NCBI RefSeq assembly: GCF_013760955.1
Contig: NZ_JACDUL010000004.1
Location: forward strand, 1 to 64,000
DNA length: 64,000 bases
Origin: Methanococcus maripaludis
GTDB lineage: Archaea > AGJL01 > Methanococci > Methanococcales > Methanococcaceae
Reading direction: 5' to 3'
Part shown: piece after piece, positions 47,456-55,721 of the stretch
Layout of the letters: the number at the start of each line of letters is the position of its first letter
How positions within the stretch are numbered: the stretch's first letter is position 1
Program-made: the position numbers and the translations under genes
Notes under the pieces: generated by a model
Seen by the model: the letters and a program-made list of their open reading frames with translations, nothing else
Database searches by the model: none
What the model was told of the DNA's origin: nothing

Positions 47456-48346
47456 ATGAACATTTTTAAAAAATTGGCTCTTTTACTGATCGTATTAATG
47501 CCTGTTTCATTTGCAAGCGATGTTATTTTGGTAAGCGATAACTTTGCAGACAAACTTGTGGCACAGACAATTGCAGAAGAACTCGATGAATTCGTACTTA
47601 TCGAATCCCCGTGGGGAAATTTCAGCAACGATACATTAAATGAAATATTAAATCAAACTCCTGAAAATGTAGTAATAATTGGGGGAACTACAGCACTTCC
47701 TGAAAATTATACAACTGCATTAGAAAATGAAAATATCGCCGTTGAAAGAATCAATGGTTCTGACAGATACGAAACAAATAACTTAACAATAAACAGGTTT
47801 AAAAGTTTGTTTTATAACAAAACTATCTTAATCGTGTATGCTGAAGGAGAAAACGATACATTTGGAAATATCACTAACGTAACCTTCGTATTAACTGACG
47901 GAAACAAAACATCAGTCAGTGAAGACAATATGGAAAATATGTCAAATAACATTACAATTTGTGAAGATGTTGCATACAATTATAGTGGACTTTTATCAAG
48001 ACTTCAAAACCATGGTTTCCAGGTAAGCACTTCAGCAATGCCAAGAAATGTTTTAAAAGCAAAAGTTGAAAGAAGAATGAATACAATTCAGACTACACTT
48101 CAAGCTTTAGAACAGAATGGAATCAATATATCAGACCTCGATACAAGATATGGAGAATTATCTGATACATACAATGGCGGAAACTATAGTTATGCATACT
48201 CTCTTGCAATTCAGTTGGAAGACGATTTAAAAGCTAAACAGTACAAAAGTAATGGCAATGTAAAAGTTGAAAAAACCGTTAAAGTAAAAACCAACAACGG
48301 TAAATCTTCAGAAGATGAAGAAGAAATCAACGAAACTTCAGAATAA
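47456..48346 (+). CDS. Secreted CWB2-like domain protein, second paralogue
   Basis: 296-aa secreted protein, clearly a tandem duplicate of the preceding gene. Signal peptide (LALLLIVLMPVSFAS), then ENVVIIGGTTALPENY and NIAVERINGSDRYETN, the same CWB2-like marks, then LQNHGFQVSTSAMPRNVL and a helical region. The C-terminus differs: a lysine-rich then acidic tail (KSSEDEEEINETSE). Many NxT/S sequons suggest glycosylation. GAGGG precedes the ATG. The two copies have diverged to roughly one third identity by eye, so the duplication is old. Confidence 0.75.
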   Translation: MNIFKKLALLLIVLMPVSFASDVILVSDNFADKLVAQTIAEELDEFVLIESPWGNFSNDTLNEILNQTPENVVIIGGTTALPENYTTALENENIAVERINGSDRYETNNLTINRFKSLFYNKTILIVYAEGENDTFGNITNVTFVLTDGNKTSVSEDNMENMSNNITICEDVAYNYSGLLSRLQNHGFQVSTSAMPRNVLKAKVERRMNTIQTTLQALEQNGINISDLDTRYGELSDTYNGGNYSYAYSLAIQLEDDLKAKQYKSNGNVKVEKTVKVKTNNGKSSEDEEEINETSE

Positions 48347-48431
48347 CGTTTGTGAAAAATAACAATCCAATATACTTTTTTCAGTTACTTTTTTTAAATC
48401 CATTTCACAATAGTATTACATTGGTGAAATA

Positions 48432-48974
48432 ATGAGAGTGCAAATTTTATTTCTAAGTTTATTATTCAGTTTAATCGTAACGACTCATGCTTGGGATGAC
48501 TGCCCATTCGGAGTTACTGATTCAGATTGTAAGTTTCCGGGGGCCTGTGGAAGATATATTGATACAAATAACAATAATATATGCGACCACTCTGAACCAG
48601 TTCCCGAAAATTCAGAAACACTTTCTAGTTCTGAAAATGCAAACTACGATGATTTAGTCGAAATTTATGTTTCGTTATCTGGAAAAGAATTAAAAACATA
48701 TACGATTAAAGAAGTTTGCGAGTATTACGGCATAAAAACTGAATCCTTGAAAAATAAGTTAAATATTAATGTGGACGATGAGGTTACAATTGATCAAGTT
48801 CGCTCGATTTACGGTTTATCAGTTTTAGAAGTAAAATACGCAATATTTGATTGCATGGTAGATGAAGGCGTTGTAAATATTACTGAAAATACAATTTCAG
48901 AAGAAAATAAGTCTTTTTCAGAAAAAATAATTGATTTTTTATTTACCTGGATAGATTTAAGTAGTTTTTGGTGA
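48432..48974 (+). CDS. Secreted Cys/Asn-rich protein paired with the NapH-like gene
   Basis: 180-aa exported protein of unknown function. After a signal peptide ending THAW, it has CPFGVTDSDCKFPGACGRY with DTNNNNICDHSEP next: five cysteines and an Asp/Asn-rich loop like a calcium-binding loop. This motif recurs in methanogen proteins found with NapH-type ferredoxins. Two short helical repeats follow (TIKEVCEYYGI and TIDQVRSIYGLSVLEV), then an acidic, Ser-rich linker and a hydrophobic C-terminal helix ending in FW. The NapH-like gene begins five bases after its stop and uses its end as ribosome-binding site, so they act together. Confidence 0.65.
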   Translation: MRVQILFLSLLFSLIVTTHAWDDCPFGVTDSDCKFPGACGRYIDTNNNNICDHSEPVPENSETLSSSENANYDDLVEIYVSLSGKELKTYTIKEVCEYYGIKTESLKNKLNINVDDEVTIDQVRSIYGLSVLEVKYAIFDCMVDEGVVNITENTISEENKSFSEKIIDFLFTWIDLSSFW

Positions 48975-48979
48975 ATTAA

Positions 48980-49681
48980 ATGAAAATTGGCTTCCAAACG
49001 ATAAGAAATCTAATTAAAACATCCTTTTTAGGGTTTTTTTTAATAAGTAATAATTTTTGTCTCTGTATTTTAGGTTTTGTTCAAAGAATACTTTTAACAT
49101 TTAATTTGCAAGAATTTACACCACAATTAATCGTGTTTCCTGCAATTGCGGTTGTATTTGGAAGGCTATTTTGTGGATTTGTATGCCCATTTGGAATTAT
49201 CTTTGAATGGACTTACAAGTTAAAAATGAAAATGAAAAAATCTAAAATAATACCTAAATTCAATCCAAAAATTCACGAGAAATTGATTTATTTAAAATAT
49301 ATTCTATTAGTAATCGGGCTTTATTTGACTTTTAAATATGGATTTTATGTCATTTGCACAGTTTGTCCTATTGGATCATTTGTTGGCTTAAATGGAACGG
49401 TAATTTCATTCATACTTTTAGGATTGTTCCTAATTGGCGGATATTTTATACCCATGTTCTTTTGCAGGTATTTCTGCCCGATTGGGGCACTTCTTGGACT
49501 TTTATCAACAAAACCGGTTTTTAAAATAAAAACAAACGATAAATGTACTAAATGCAGACTCTGTGAAATGAATTGTCCAATGCAAATTGATATTTTAAAT
49601 AATATGGACGAAAAAGAATGTATCAGGTGTTTTGAGTGTGTAAGTGCCTGTAAAAAAGGCGGAATAAAATACGAAAAATAA
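48980..49681 (+). CDS. NapH/MauN-like membrane [4Fe-4S] ferredoxin
   Basis: 233-aa membrane electron-transfer protein. Four to five helices carry the paired motifs GFVCPFGIIFEW and CRYFCPIGALLG, plus CTVCPIGSFVG; a C-terminal ferredoxin domain has CTKCRLCEMNCP and CIRCFECVSACKK for two [4Fe-4S] clusters. NapH-type proteins move electrons across or along the membrane to a partner, which here is probably the secreted protein upstream. Actual donor and acceptor are not known. GGTGA overlaps the previous stop. Confidence 0.88.
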   Translation: MKIGFQTIRNLIKTSFLGFFLISNNFCLCILGFVQRILLTFNLQEFTPQLIVFPAIAVVFGRLFCGFVCPFGIIFEWTYKLKMKMKKSKIIPKFNPKIHEKLIYLKYILLVIGLYLTFKYGFYVICTVCPIGSFVGLNGTVISFILLGLFLIGGYFIPMFFCRYFCPIGALLGLLSTKPVFKIKTNDKCTKCRLCEMNCPMQIDILNNMDEKECIRCFECVSACKKGGIKYEK

Positions 49682-49745
49682 TTTTTACATTTTACTTTTT
49701 TAATTTAAAAATAAAAAATGGAAAAAAGAGTTAAGATTTTTTAAT

Positions 49746-51047
49746 TTATCCTATATACACAAATCTTGCTGCAAAGACAATTGCGAGTAAATATACAATT
49801 GGGTGTACTTCTTTTGCACGTCCTGCAATTAATTTAATTAATGGGTAGAAAATAAACCCTAATTGAAGTCCTGTTGCAATGCTGTACGTTAATGGAATTG
49901 TAATTAATGCAATGAATGCAGGAACTGATTCTGTAATATCTTCCAAATCAATTCTTTTTATTGCAGAAATCATCAAAGCTCCAACAATTACCAGTGCAGG
50001 TGCTGTCGCGTATGCAGGAATTGCTGCAACAAATGGTGAGAAAAATATCGAAAGCACAAACAATGCAGCAACTACAACTGAAACAAATCCAGTTCTTCCA
50101 CCAAGTCCAATACCGGAAGCGGATTCAATGTAGCTTGTAACTGTCGAAGTACCAAGAGCAGCTCCAACCGCAGTTGCAACTGAGTCAGACATTAATGCTT
50201 TTTCTGCTTTTGGAAGTTTTCCTTCTTTTAAGTATCCTGCTTGCGAGCTAAGTGCACTAAGTGTTCCAAGAGTATCAAACAAGTCGACAAAGAAGAATGC
50301 CAAAATTATGTTTATGAGGCCAAAACTAAGAGCACCCATAACATCCATCTGCATCAGTGTTGGTGCTAGTGATGGAGGCATTGAAACTAAACCTGCAGGG
50401 AGTGCTGAAATACCAAGTCCCATTCCAATTACTGCGGTTAAGATAATACCCCATAGAATTGCACCCGTTACTTTTCTAGCCATCATTGCAGCGGTTGCAA
50501 ATAATCCAAAGAGTGCTAAGAATGTTGCAGGTGAAAGCACGTTTCCAAGACCCACCAGGGTAGCTTCGTTTGCAACGATAACTCCCGCAGATTTTAAACC
50601 AATAAATGCAATAAATAACCCGATACCAACAGCAGTACCGTATTTTAAAGCGTCAGGTATTGCATCAAATATCCACGTTCTAATTTTAGTTAATGTTAAC
50701 AAAATAAATAAAATACCAGAAATAAAAACAGCACCAAGAGCAGTCTGCCAACTTAGGCCCATGCCCATTACCACACCAAATGTAAAAAATGCGTTTAAAC
50801 CCATTCCTGGTGCAAGTGCAAACGGATATTTAGCATAAACGCCCATTATAAAAGTACCGAGTGCAGCGGATATACATGTTGCAACCATTACTGCTCCAAA
50901 GTCCATCCCCGCTAGACTCAAAATTGACGGATTTACAAATATGATATATGCCATGGTCATGAACGTTGTAACCCCTGCCATGGTCTCTACTTTGAAGTTT
51001 GTGTTGTGTTCTTCAAACCCAAAGTACTTAGCCAAAAAATTTGCCAT
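49746..51047 (-). CDS. Purine (adenine/guanine/hypoxanthine) permease, AzgA-type NCS2
   Basis: 433-aa permease with about thirteen helices. AzgA family marks are present: TMAYIIFVNPSIL in helix 1-2, ALAPGMGLNAFF, FFFVDLFDTLGTL, and TSTVTSYIESASGIGLGGRTG. These proteins bring in purine bases with protons. The start is at 51047 behind GGGGTGAGG; the frame continues 22 codons upstream without support. It is divergent from sepS over 95 bases. Confidence 0.92.
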   Translation of the reverse strand: MANFLAKYFGFEEHNTNFKVETMAGVTTFMTMAYIIFVNPSILSLAGMDFGAVMVATCISAALGTFIMGVYAKYPFALAPGMGLNAFFTFGVVMGMGLSWQTALGAVFISGILFILLTLTKIRTWIFDAIPDALKYGTAVGIGLFIAFIGLKSAGVIVANEATLVGLGNVLSPATFLALFGLFATAAMMARKVTGAILWGIILTAVIGMGLGISALPAGLVSMPPSLAPTLMQMDVMGALSFGLINIILAFFFVDLFDTLGTLSALSSQAGYLKEGKLPKAEKALMSDSVATAVGAALGTSTVTSYIESASGIGLGGRTGFVSVVVAALFVLSIFFSPFVAAIPAYATAPALVIVGALMISAIKRIDLEDITESVPAFIALITIPLTYSIATGLQLGFIFYPLIKLIAGRAKEVHPIVYLLAIVFAARFVYIG

Positions 51048-51142
51048 AACCTCACCCCAATTAATTAATATATAATATAAGCAACTAATTATGATATAAA
51101 GATTACATTTCAATCATAAAATTTAGAAATTTAGTGATAATA

Positions 51143-52756
51143 ATGTTTAAAAGAGAAGAAATCATTGAAATGGCTAATAAGGACTTTGAAAAAGCATGGA
51201 TTGAAACTAAAGACCTTATAAAAGCTAAAAAGGTAAACGAAAGTTACCCGAGAATAAAACCAGTTTTTGGAAAAACACATCCTGTAAATGACACTATAGA
51301 AAATTTAAGACAGGCATACCTTAGAATGGGTTTTGAAGAATATATAAATCCAGTAATTGTTGATGAAAGAGATATTTATAAACAGTTCGGCCCTGAAGCT
51401 ATGGCAGTTTTGGACAGATGCTTTTATTTAGCGGGACTTCCACGACCTGATGTTGGATTGAGCGATGAAAAAATTTCACAGATTGAAAAACTTGGAATTA
51501 AAGTTTCTGAACACAAAGAAAGTTTGCAAAAAATACTTCACGGATACAAAAAAGGAACACTTGACGGTGACGATTTAGTTTTAGAAATTTCAAATGCTCT
51601 TGAAATTTCAAGCGAGATGGGTTTAAAAATTTTAGAAGAAGTTTTCCCTGAATTTAAGGATTTAACAGCAGTTTCTTCAAAATTAACTTTACGAAGCCAT
51701 ATGACTTCAGGATGGTTCCTTACTGTTTCAGACCTCATGAACAAAAAACCGCTTCCATTTAAACTCTTTTCAATTGATAGATGTTTTAGAAGGGAACAGA
51801 AAGAAGATAAAAGCCACCTGATGACATACCATTCCGCATCCTGTGCAATTGCAGGTGAAGGCGTGGATATTAACGATGGAAAAGCAATCGCAGAAGGTTT
51901 ATTATCACAGTTTGGGTTTACAAACTTTAAATTCATTCCTGATGAAAAGAAAAGTAAATACTACACCCCTGAAACTCAAACTGAAGTTTACGCATACCAC
52001 CCAAAATTAAAAGAATGGCTCGAAGTTGCCACATTTGGAGTATATTCCCCAGTTGCATTAAGCAAATACGGAATAGATGTGCCAGTAATGAACTTGGGAC
52101 TTGGTGTTGAAAGACTTGCAATGATTTCTGGAAACTTTGCAGATGTCCGTGAAATGGTATACCCGCAGTTTTATGAACACAAACTTGATGACAGGGCTGT
52201 CGCTTCAATGGTAAAACTCGATAAAGTTCCAGTAATGGATGAAATTTACGACTTAACAAAAGAATTAATTGATTCGTGCGTTAAAAACAAAGATTTAAAA
52301 TCTCCTTGTGAATTGACAATTGAAAAAACATTTTCGTTTGGAAAAACTAAGAAAAATGTAAAAATAAACATTTTTGAAAAAGAAGAAGGTAAAAACTTGC
52401 TCGGACCTTCAATTTTAAACGAAATATACGTTTACGATGGAAATGTAATTGGAATTCCTGAAAGTTTTGACGGAGTAAAAGAAGAATTCAAAGAATTTTT
52501 AGAAAAAGGAAAATCTGAAGGAGTTGCAACCAGTATTCGATACATTGATGCGCTCTGCTTTAAACTTACTTCAAAATTAGAAGAAGCAATTGTTACAAAT
52601 ACATCTGAATTCAAAGTTAAAGTCCCAATTGTTAGAAGTTTAAGCGACATTAACCTAAAAATCGACGATATCGCATTAAAACAAATAATGAGTAAAAATA
52701 AAGTAATCGATGTTAGGGGACCAGTCTTTTTAAACGTCGAAGTAAAAATTGAATAA
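51143..52756 (+). CDS. sepS: O-phosphoseryl-tRNA synthetase
   Basis: 537-aa class II, alpha4 synthetase that attaches phosphoserine to tRNA-Cys; SepCysS then converts it to Cys-tRNA. Family marks: an N-terminal helical domain, HGYKKGTLDGDDL, LRSHMTSGWFLTVSDL, FSIDRCFRREQKEDKSHLM (motif 2 with phosphoserine-binding residues), and GLGVERLAMI (motif 3). Length equals the known M. maripaludis enzyme. A GTGAT site favours ATG 51143 over the in-frame ATA/ATG three codons upstream. It is a single gene, convergent with the 68-aa gene. Confidence 0.97.
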   Translation: MFKREEIIEMANKDFEKAWIETKDLIKAKKVNESYPRIKPVFGKTHPVNDTIENLRQAYLRMGFEEYINPVIVDERDIYKQFGPEAMAVLDRCFYLAGLPRPDVGLSDEKISQIEKLGIKVSEHKESLQKILHGYKKGTLDGDDLVLEISNALEISSEMGLKILEEVFPEFKDLTAVSSKLTLRSHMTSGWFLTVSDLMNKKPLPFKLFSIDRCFRREQKEDKSHLMTYHSASCAIAGEGVDINDGKAIAEGLLSQFGFTNFKFIPDEKKSKYYTPETQTEVYAYHPKLKEWLEVATFGVYSPVALSKYGIDVPVMNLGLGVERLAMISGNFADVREMVYPQFYEHKLDDRAVASMVKLDKVPVMDEIYDLTKELIDSCVKNKDLKSPCELTIEKTFSFGKTKKNVKINIFEKEEGKNLLGPSILNEIYVYDGNVIGIPESFDGVKEEFKEFLEKGKSEGVATSIRYIDALCFKLTSKLEEAIVTNTSEFKVKVPIVRSLSDINLKIDDIALKQIMSKNKVIDVRGPVFLNVEVKIE

Positions 52757-52761
52757 AAATT

Positions 52762-52968
52762 TTAGATTGATTTCATAGATATAAAATAAGCAGTACTTGC
52801 CCAGCAATCAATTACTGATTTTATATTTCTTTTTCCATATTTTTTGTATGCCATTTTTCTAAGTTCGTATATAGTATCGGTTAATTCATCCCTACCCATT
52901 AAAGGAGCTTTTAACAACAAATTAACCGCTTTTTGATCAATATTTACCATTTTATTATTAGTTTTCAT
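52762..52968 (-). CDS. Small hypothetical protein (68 aa)
   Basis: 68-aa basic, helical protein without a recognised family. The centre, GRDELTDTIYELRKMAYKKYG, looks like an amphipathic helix followed by a basic turn, and one cysteine lies near the end. A GAGGT site lies before the ATG, supporting expression. It ends five bases from the sepS stop, convergent. It could bind nucleic acid, given its charge, but nothing firmer can be said. Confidence 0.55.
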   Translation of the reverse strand: MKTNNKMVNIDQKAVNLLLKAPLMGRDELTDTIYELRKMAYKKYGKRNIKSVIDCWASTAYFISMKSI

Positions 52969-53025
52969 TATTATACCTCTTTTCTGAGTATACTCGATAA
53001 ATAAAAAAATTGTTGAATTTTGAAT

Positions 53026-54963
53026 TTAAAATCCAAAAAACCTGCCCATAGTATGTACAATAATTCCAACAATTGTTGCAAGTCCTAAATTATATGCTAA
53101 ACCAAACCCGGTCCATTTTAAACTCCTTGTTTCAAGATATAGTGCTGCAATTGCTGAAACACACGGGATATATATCGTTGAAACGAGCGCAAGAACAAAT
53201 GCATTCAAAGGAGTTAAATATTCCAGAATATTTCCCGAATAAGATATTTCTAAAACTGAAACTACGAGTTCTTTTGCAAATATTCCAAATAGAAGTGATA
53301 ATCCCGCAGTTCCGTCAAGACCCATTAACATAGTTAAGGGTTCTATTATAGTTCCGATACTCATTGCATAATTGTAATCTGGAGTTGGGTATGTTGTGAG
53401 TGCATAGAATAAAACAGACCCCAGTGCAATTACAGTTCCTGCTTTTTTCAGAAATTCCTTACCTTTTTGCCACGTCATTTTAAATACATTTTTCCAATCC
53501 GGAACTCTGTACGGGGGCAGCTCAAAAATTAAATCGTCAGATTTGCCCTTAATTAGCTTTCCTAAAATGTACGAAACCAGCATCATCAGCAGAATTGTTA
53601 TACCGATTATTGAAATTGTAAACAATGTTGCATTTTGTGGGAAAAATACTGCCGCCAAAAACCCGATTATTACAAATCGTGCTGAACATGGAACTAATGG
53701 GGCTACAAGCATTGTAATTAGTCTTTCTTTATGATTTGAAATAAACCTGGATCCCATAATACCTGGAACAGTACAGCCTAAACACGTTAGAAGAGGAATC
53801 GTTGATTTTCCATTCAAACCAAATTTGGACATAATTCCATGCATTAATGCAGTTACTCTCGATAAATATCCTGTATCCTCAAGTACAGAAAGTGATAAAA
53901 TCATCAGAAATACTAGGGGGAAGAATTCAAGGACTGCACCAACTCCCGAAAAAAGTCCGTCAATTAAAATCCCTTGATAAGCAGAAGGTATAATTAATGA
54001 CAACGATTCAAGGATTACTTCAAAAATTCCAGCTATTATTCCCGTGAATACATCACCCAAACCATATACGAATTTAAACATTAGATAAAACACAGCCAAA
54101 AATACTAAAAAACCGTATGCAGGATGTGTAACGATCGAATCTACGTCATCGTAAAATTCGCAACCCTTTGTAACTTCAGATAAAATATCATCTATTTTTT
54201 TATATCTCTGTTCAACGACGTAACTTTCTATATCGTGTTTTATTTCATTTTCAACTTTTTCTTTGATATTATTCCTTAAATTTACTATATCTTCGTCAAA
54301 TGTACTTAAAAATTCAGGATCGCCCTCTAAAAGTGCAATTGCAATTCCCCTTCTAGATATTTTTTCGTATTTTTTAGGAATTAAACTTGCATTTATGTTA
54401 TTTTCCAAGACTTTGGCAGAGTCTTCTAAAAGTTTACTGTACTTTATTTCCTGTTTTTCAGGACTGTAATCATAAACCGCTTTTTTTAGTTCGTCTATCC
54501 CGATATTGTATCTACCCGAAGTTTTTAAAACCACACTTTGAAGTTTTTCACTTAATTTTTTTATATCAATTTTCATTCCAGATTTTTCCGCTTCATCGAT
54601 TAAATTTAGACAGATTACAGGAGAAATTCCAAGCTCCATTAATTGTAAAGTTAAATAAAGATTTCTATTAATATTAGACGTGTCAACAATGTTTAAAATC
54701 ACATTATTCTTAGTTTCAGCTGATTTAATTATAAAATCTCGCGAAATTTTTTGATCTATCGAATCAGAATTTAATGAGTAGATTCCAGGTAAATCTGTAA
54801 CCATGAAATGTACATTTTCATATGTAAATTCACCTTCCCTCTTTTCTACAGTAACTCCTGGCCAGTTACCAATTTTTTGACTACTGCCCGTAAGAACGTT
54901 GAATATTGTGGTTTTTCCGACATTTGGCTGGCCTAAAAGTGCAATATTTTGAAAATCGTACAT
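53026..54963 (-). CDS. feoB: Ferrous iron transporter FeoB
   Basis: 645-aa Fe2+ importer. The cytosolic N-terminal G-domain has GQPNVGKTT (G1), DLPGIYSL (G3) and NLIDEA (G4), then a guanine dissociation inhibitor region of helices, then eight or so membrane helices with the gate motifs (EFFPLVFLMILSLS, LTCLGCTVPGIMGSR, and PCSARFVIIGFLAAVF). GAGG within the end of the preceding 41-aa gene serves as its ribosome-binding site, seven bases before ATG 54963. It is the last gene of the feo operon. Confidence 0.96.
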   Translation of the reverse strand: MYDFQNIALLGQPNVGKTTIFNVLTGSSQKIGNWPGVTVEKREGEFTYENVHFMVTDLPGIYSLNSDSIDQKISRDFIIKSAETKNNVILNIVDTSNINRNLYLTLQLMELGISPVICLNLIDEAEKSGMKIDIKKLSEKLQSVVLKTSGRYNIGIDELKKAVYDYSPEKQEIKYSKLLEDSAKVLENNINASLIPKKYEKISRRGIAIALLEGDPEFLSTFDEDIVNLRNNIKEKVENEIKHDIESYVVEQRYKKIDDILSEVTKGCEFYDDVDSIVTHPAYGFLVFLAVFYLMFKFVYGLGDVFTGIIAGIFEVILESLSLIIPSAYQGILIDGLFSGVGAVLEFFPLVFLMILSLSVLEDTGYLSRVTALMHGIMSKFGLNGKSTIPLLTCLGCTVPGIMGSRFISNHKERLITMLVAPLVPCSARFVIIGFLAAVFFPQNATLFTISIIGITILLMMLVSYILGKLIKGKSDDLIFELPPYRVPDWKNVFKMTWQKGKEFLKKAGTVIALGSVLFYALTTYPTPDYNYAMSIGTIIEPLTMLMGLDGTAGLSLLFGIFAKELVVSVLEISYSGNILEYLTPLNAFVLALVSTIYIPCVSAIAALYLETRSLKWTGFGLAYNLGLATIVGIIVHTMGRFFGF

Positions 54964-54967
54964 TTTA

Positions 54968-55093
54968 TTACCTCTTAAAAGCACTTTTTGAACATATGCA
55001 ACTTTTGTTACTGCAATTTGAACATGAAGCCTTTATTGTTAATTTTGAAAGTTTTACGATTAAATTTTCGAATAAATTTTCACTTTTTTTCAT
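54968..55093 (-). CDS. 41-aa cysteine-rich protein between feoA and feoB
   Basis: A 42-codon frame starts at ATG 55093 behind AAAGGTGATGAT, a strong ribosome-binding site, and its TAA (54968-54970) lies four bases before the feoB ATG. The product has a basic amphipathic N-terminal half and a cysteine group, CSNCSNKSCICSK, giving a C-x2-C-x4-C-x1-C pattern. It is too short for the usual gene callers. It could bind Fe2+ or a cluster and so serve as FeoC-like partner of FeoB, but it is not homologous to bacterial FeoC by eye. Position inside the operon supports the iron link. Confidence 0.75.
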   Translation of the reverse strand: MKKSENLFENLIVKLSKLTIKASCSNCSNKSCICSKSAFKR

Positions 55094-55103
55094 ATCATCA
55101 CCT

Positions 55104-55310
55104 TTAAATTACAAAAATAGAACTTGCGAGTTGCCTTCCGATTGCAATTTTTGAATTTCCAAGCCGTACTGTAATCGGCCCTTGATTTCGAATATTTATA
55201 AGAGTCAGTACCGAACCAGGAATTATTCCAAGTTCATAAAATTTTCTACCGTGCCCCTCGACCTTAACTACTGTGTATGACCCGGGTTTTTTGCTTAAGA
55301 TACAGTTCAT
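55104..55310 (-). CDS. feoA: Ferrous iron transport protein FeoA
   Basis: 68-aa SH3-like protein required with FeoB for Fe2+ uptake. The fold signature KVEGHGRKFYELGIIPGSVLTL and GPITVRLGNSKIAIGRQLASSI are typical of FeoA. GGAGGCAGG precedes ATG 55310. It opens the operon feoA-41 aa-feoB, whose genes are 10 and 4 bases apart, and follows a 480-base control region with three palindromes. Confidence 0.92.
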   Translation of the reverse strand: MNCILSKKPGSYTVVKVEGHGRKFYELGIIPGSVLTLINIRNQGPITVRLGNSKIAIGRQLASSIFVI

Positions 55311-55364
55311 AACCTGCCTCCAAAAATTTACTTTGTCTGATTTGACATATTTTAGTTTGATTAA

Positions 55365-55388
55365 ATTATTTAAGTGTGCTTAAATAAT
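55365..55388 (-). promoter_or_regulatory. Palindromic operator, feoA-proximal copy
   Basis: ATTATTTAAG-TGTG-CTTAAATAAT has perfect 10-base arms around a four-base centre, 55 bases before feoA. It shares the TTTAAG-TGNN-CTTAAA core with two further copies upstream. Likely bound by a metal-dependent repressor of the DtxR type, which is the common iron regulator in archaea; the protein is not in this window. Confidence 0.65.
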
Positions 55389-55519
55389 ATTGAATAAGAT
55401 TTGTTTTTAGAAATTGAATACTTAAAAGACTAAAATTTATAACTACATTCTATGATTTTTTAGGGGTAAAAAAAATCTTAAAAAGTCTATTTGGTTTATT
55501 TAACAAGTGTTTCGGTTCA

Positions 55520-55570
55520 TTAAATAAATCGTAATCGGTATCCGCATTTAGTAATAAAAAATTTATTCAT
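55520..55570 (-). CDS. Possible 16-aa micro-ORF in the feo leader
   Basis: ATG 55570 opens a 16-codon frame (MNKFFITKCGYRLRFI) behind GGTGTTTTG, overlapping the end of the 27-aa frame in an ATGA junction. It might be a leader peptide or chance. No homologue is known to me. Confidence 0.22.
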   Translation of the reverse strand: MNKFFITKCGYRLRFI

Positions 55571-55646
55571 CAAAACACCTGCCCATATACATTTTATAAA
55601 ACTGGCAATTTTTTCTTTTACCAGTTATTCCGGATTTTGAACTCAT
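55563..55646 (-). CDS. Possible 27-aa iron-regulated micro-ORF with two cysteines
   Basis: Frame of 27 codons starting at ATG 55646, about 36 bases inside the two upstream palindromes and about 50 after the expected transcription start. The product ends NCQFYKMYMGRCFDE, with a C-x9-C pair flanked by aromatic and acidic residues. The ribosome-binding site is weak (TGTGAAAAT). Its place between two copies of the same operator suggests it is transcribed under iron control; translation is unproven. Confidence 0.3.
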   Translation of the reverse strand: MSSKSGITGKRKNCQFYKMYMGRCFDE

Positions 55647-55681
55647 ATTTTCACATTTTTTATTTTATTAAGCATCCTTAA

Positions 55682-55705
55682 AATATTTAAGTGCGCTTAA
55701 ATATT
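55682..55705 (-). promoter_or_regulatory. Palindromic operator, distal copy 1
   Basis: AATATTTAAG-TGCG-CTTAAATATT, perfect 10-base arms, covers the expected transcription start 25 bases downstream of the minus-strand TATA box. A repressor here would block transcription directly. Confidence 0.68.
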
Positions 55706-55706
55706 G

Positions 55707-55718
55707 TAAGTGCACTTA
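55707..55718 (-). promoter_or_regulatory. Palindromic operator, distal copy 2
   Basis: TAAGTGCACTTA is a perfect 12-base palindrome one base away from distal copy 1, and lies directly next to the TATA box. Centre spacing from copy 1 is 19 bases, roughly two helical turns, so two dimers could bind cooperatively on one face. Confidence 0.62.
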
Positions 55719-55721
55719 AAT

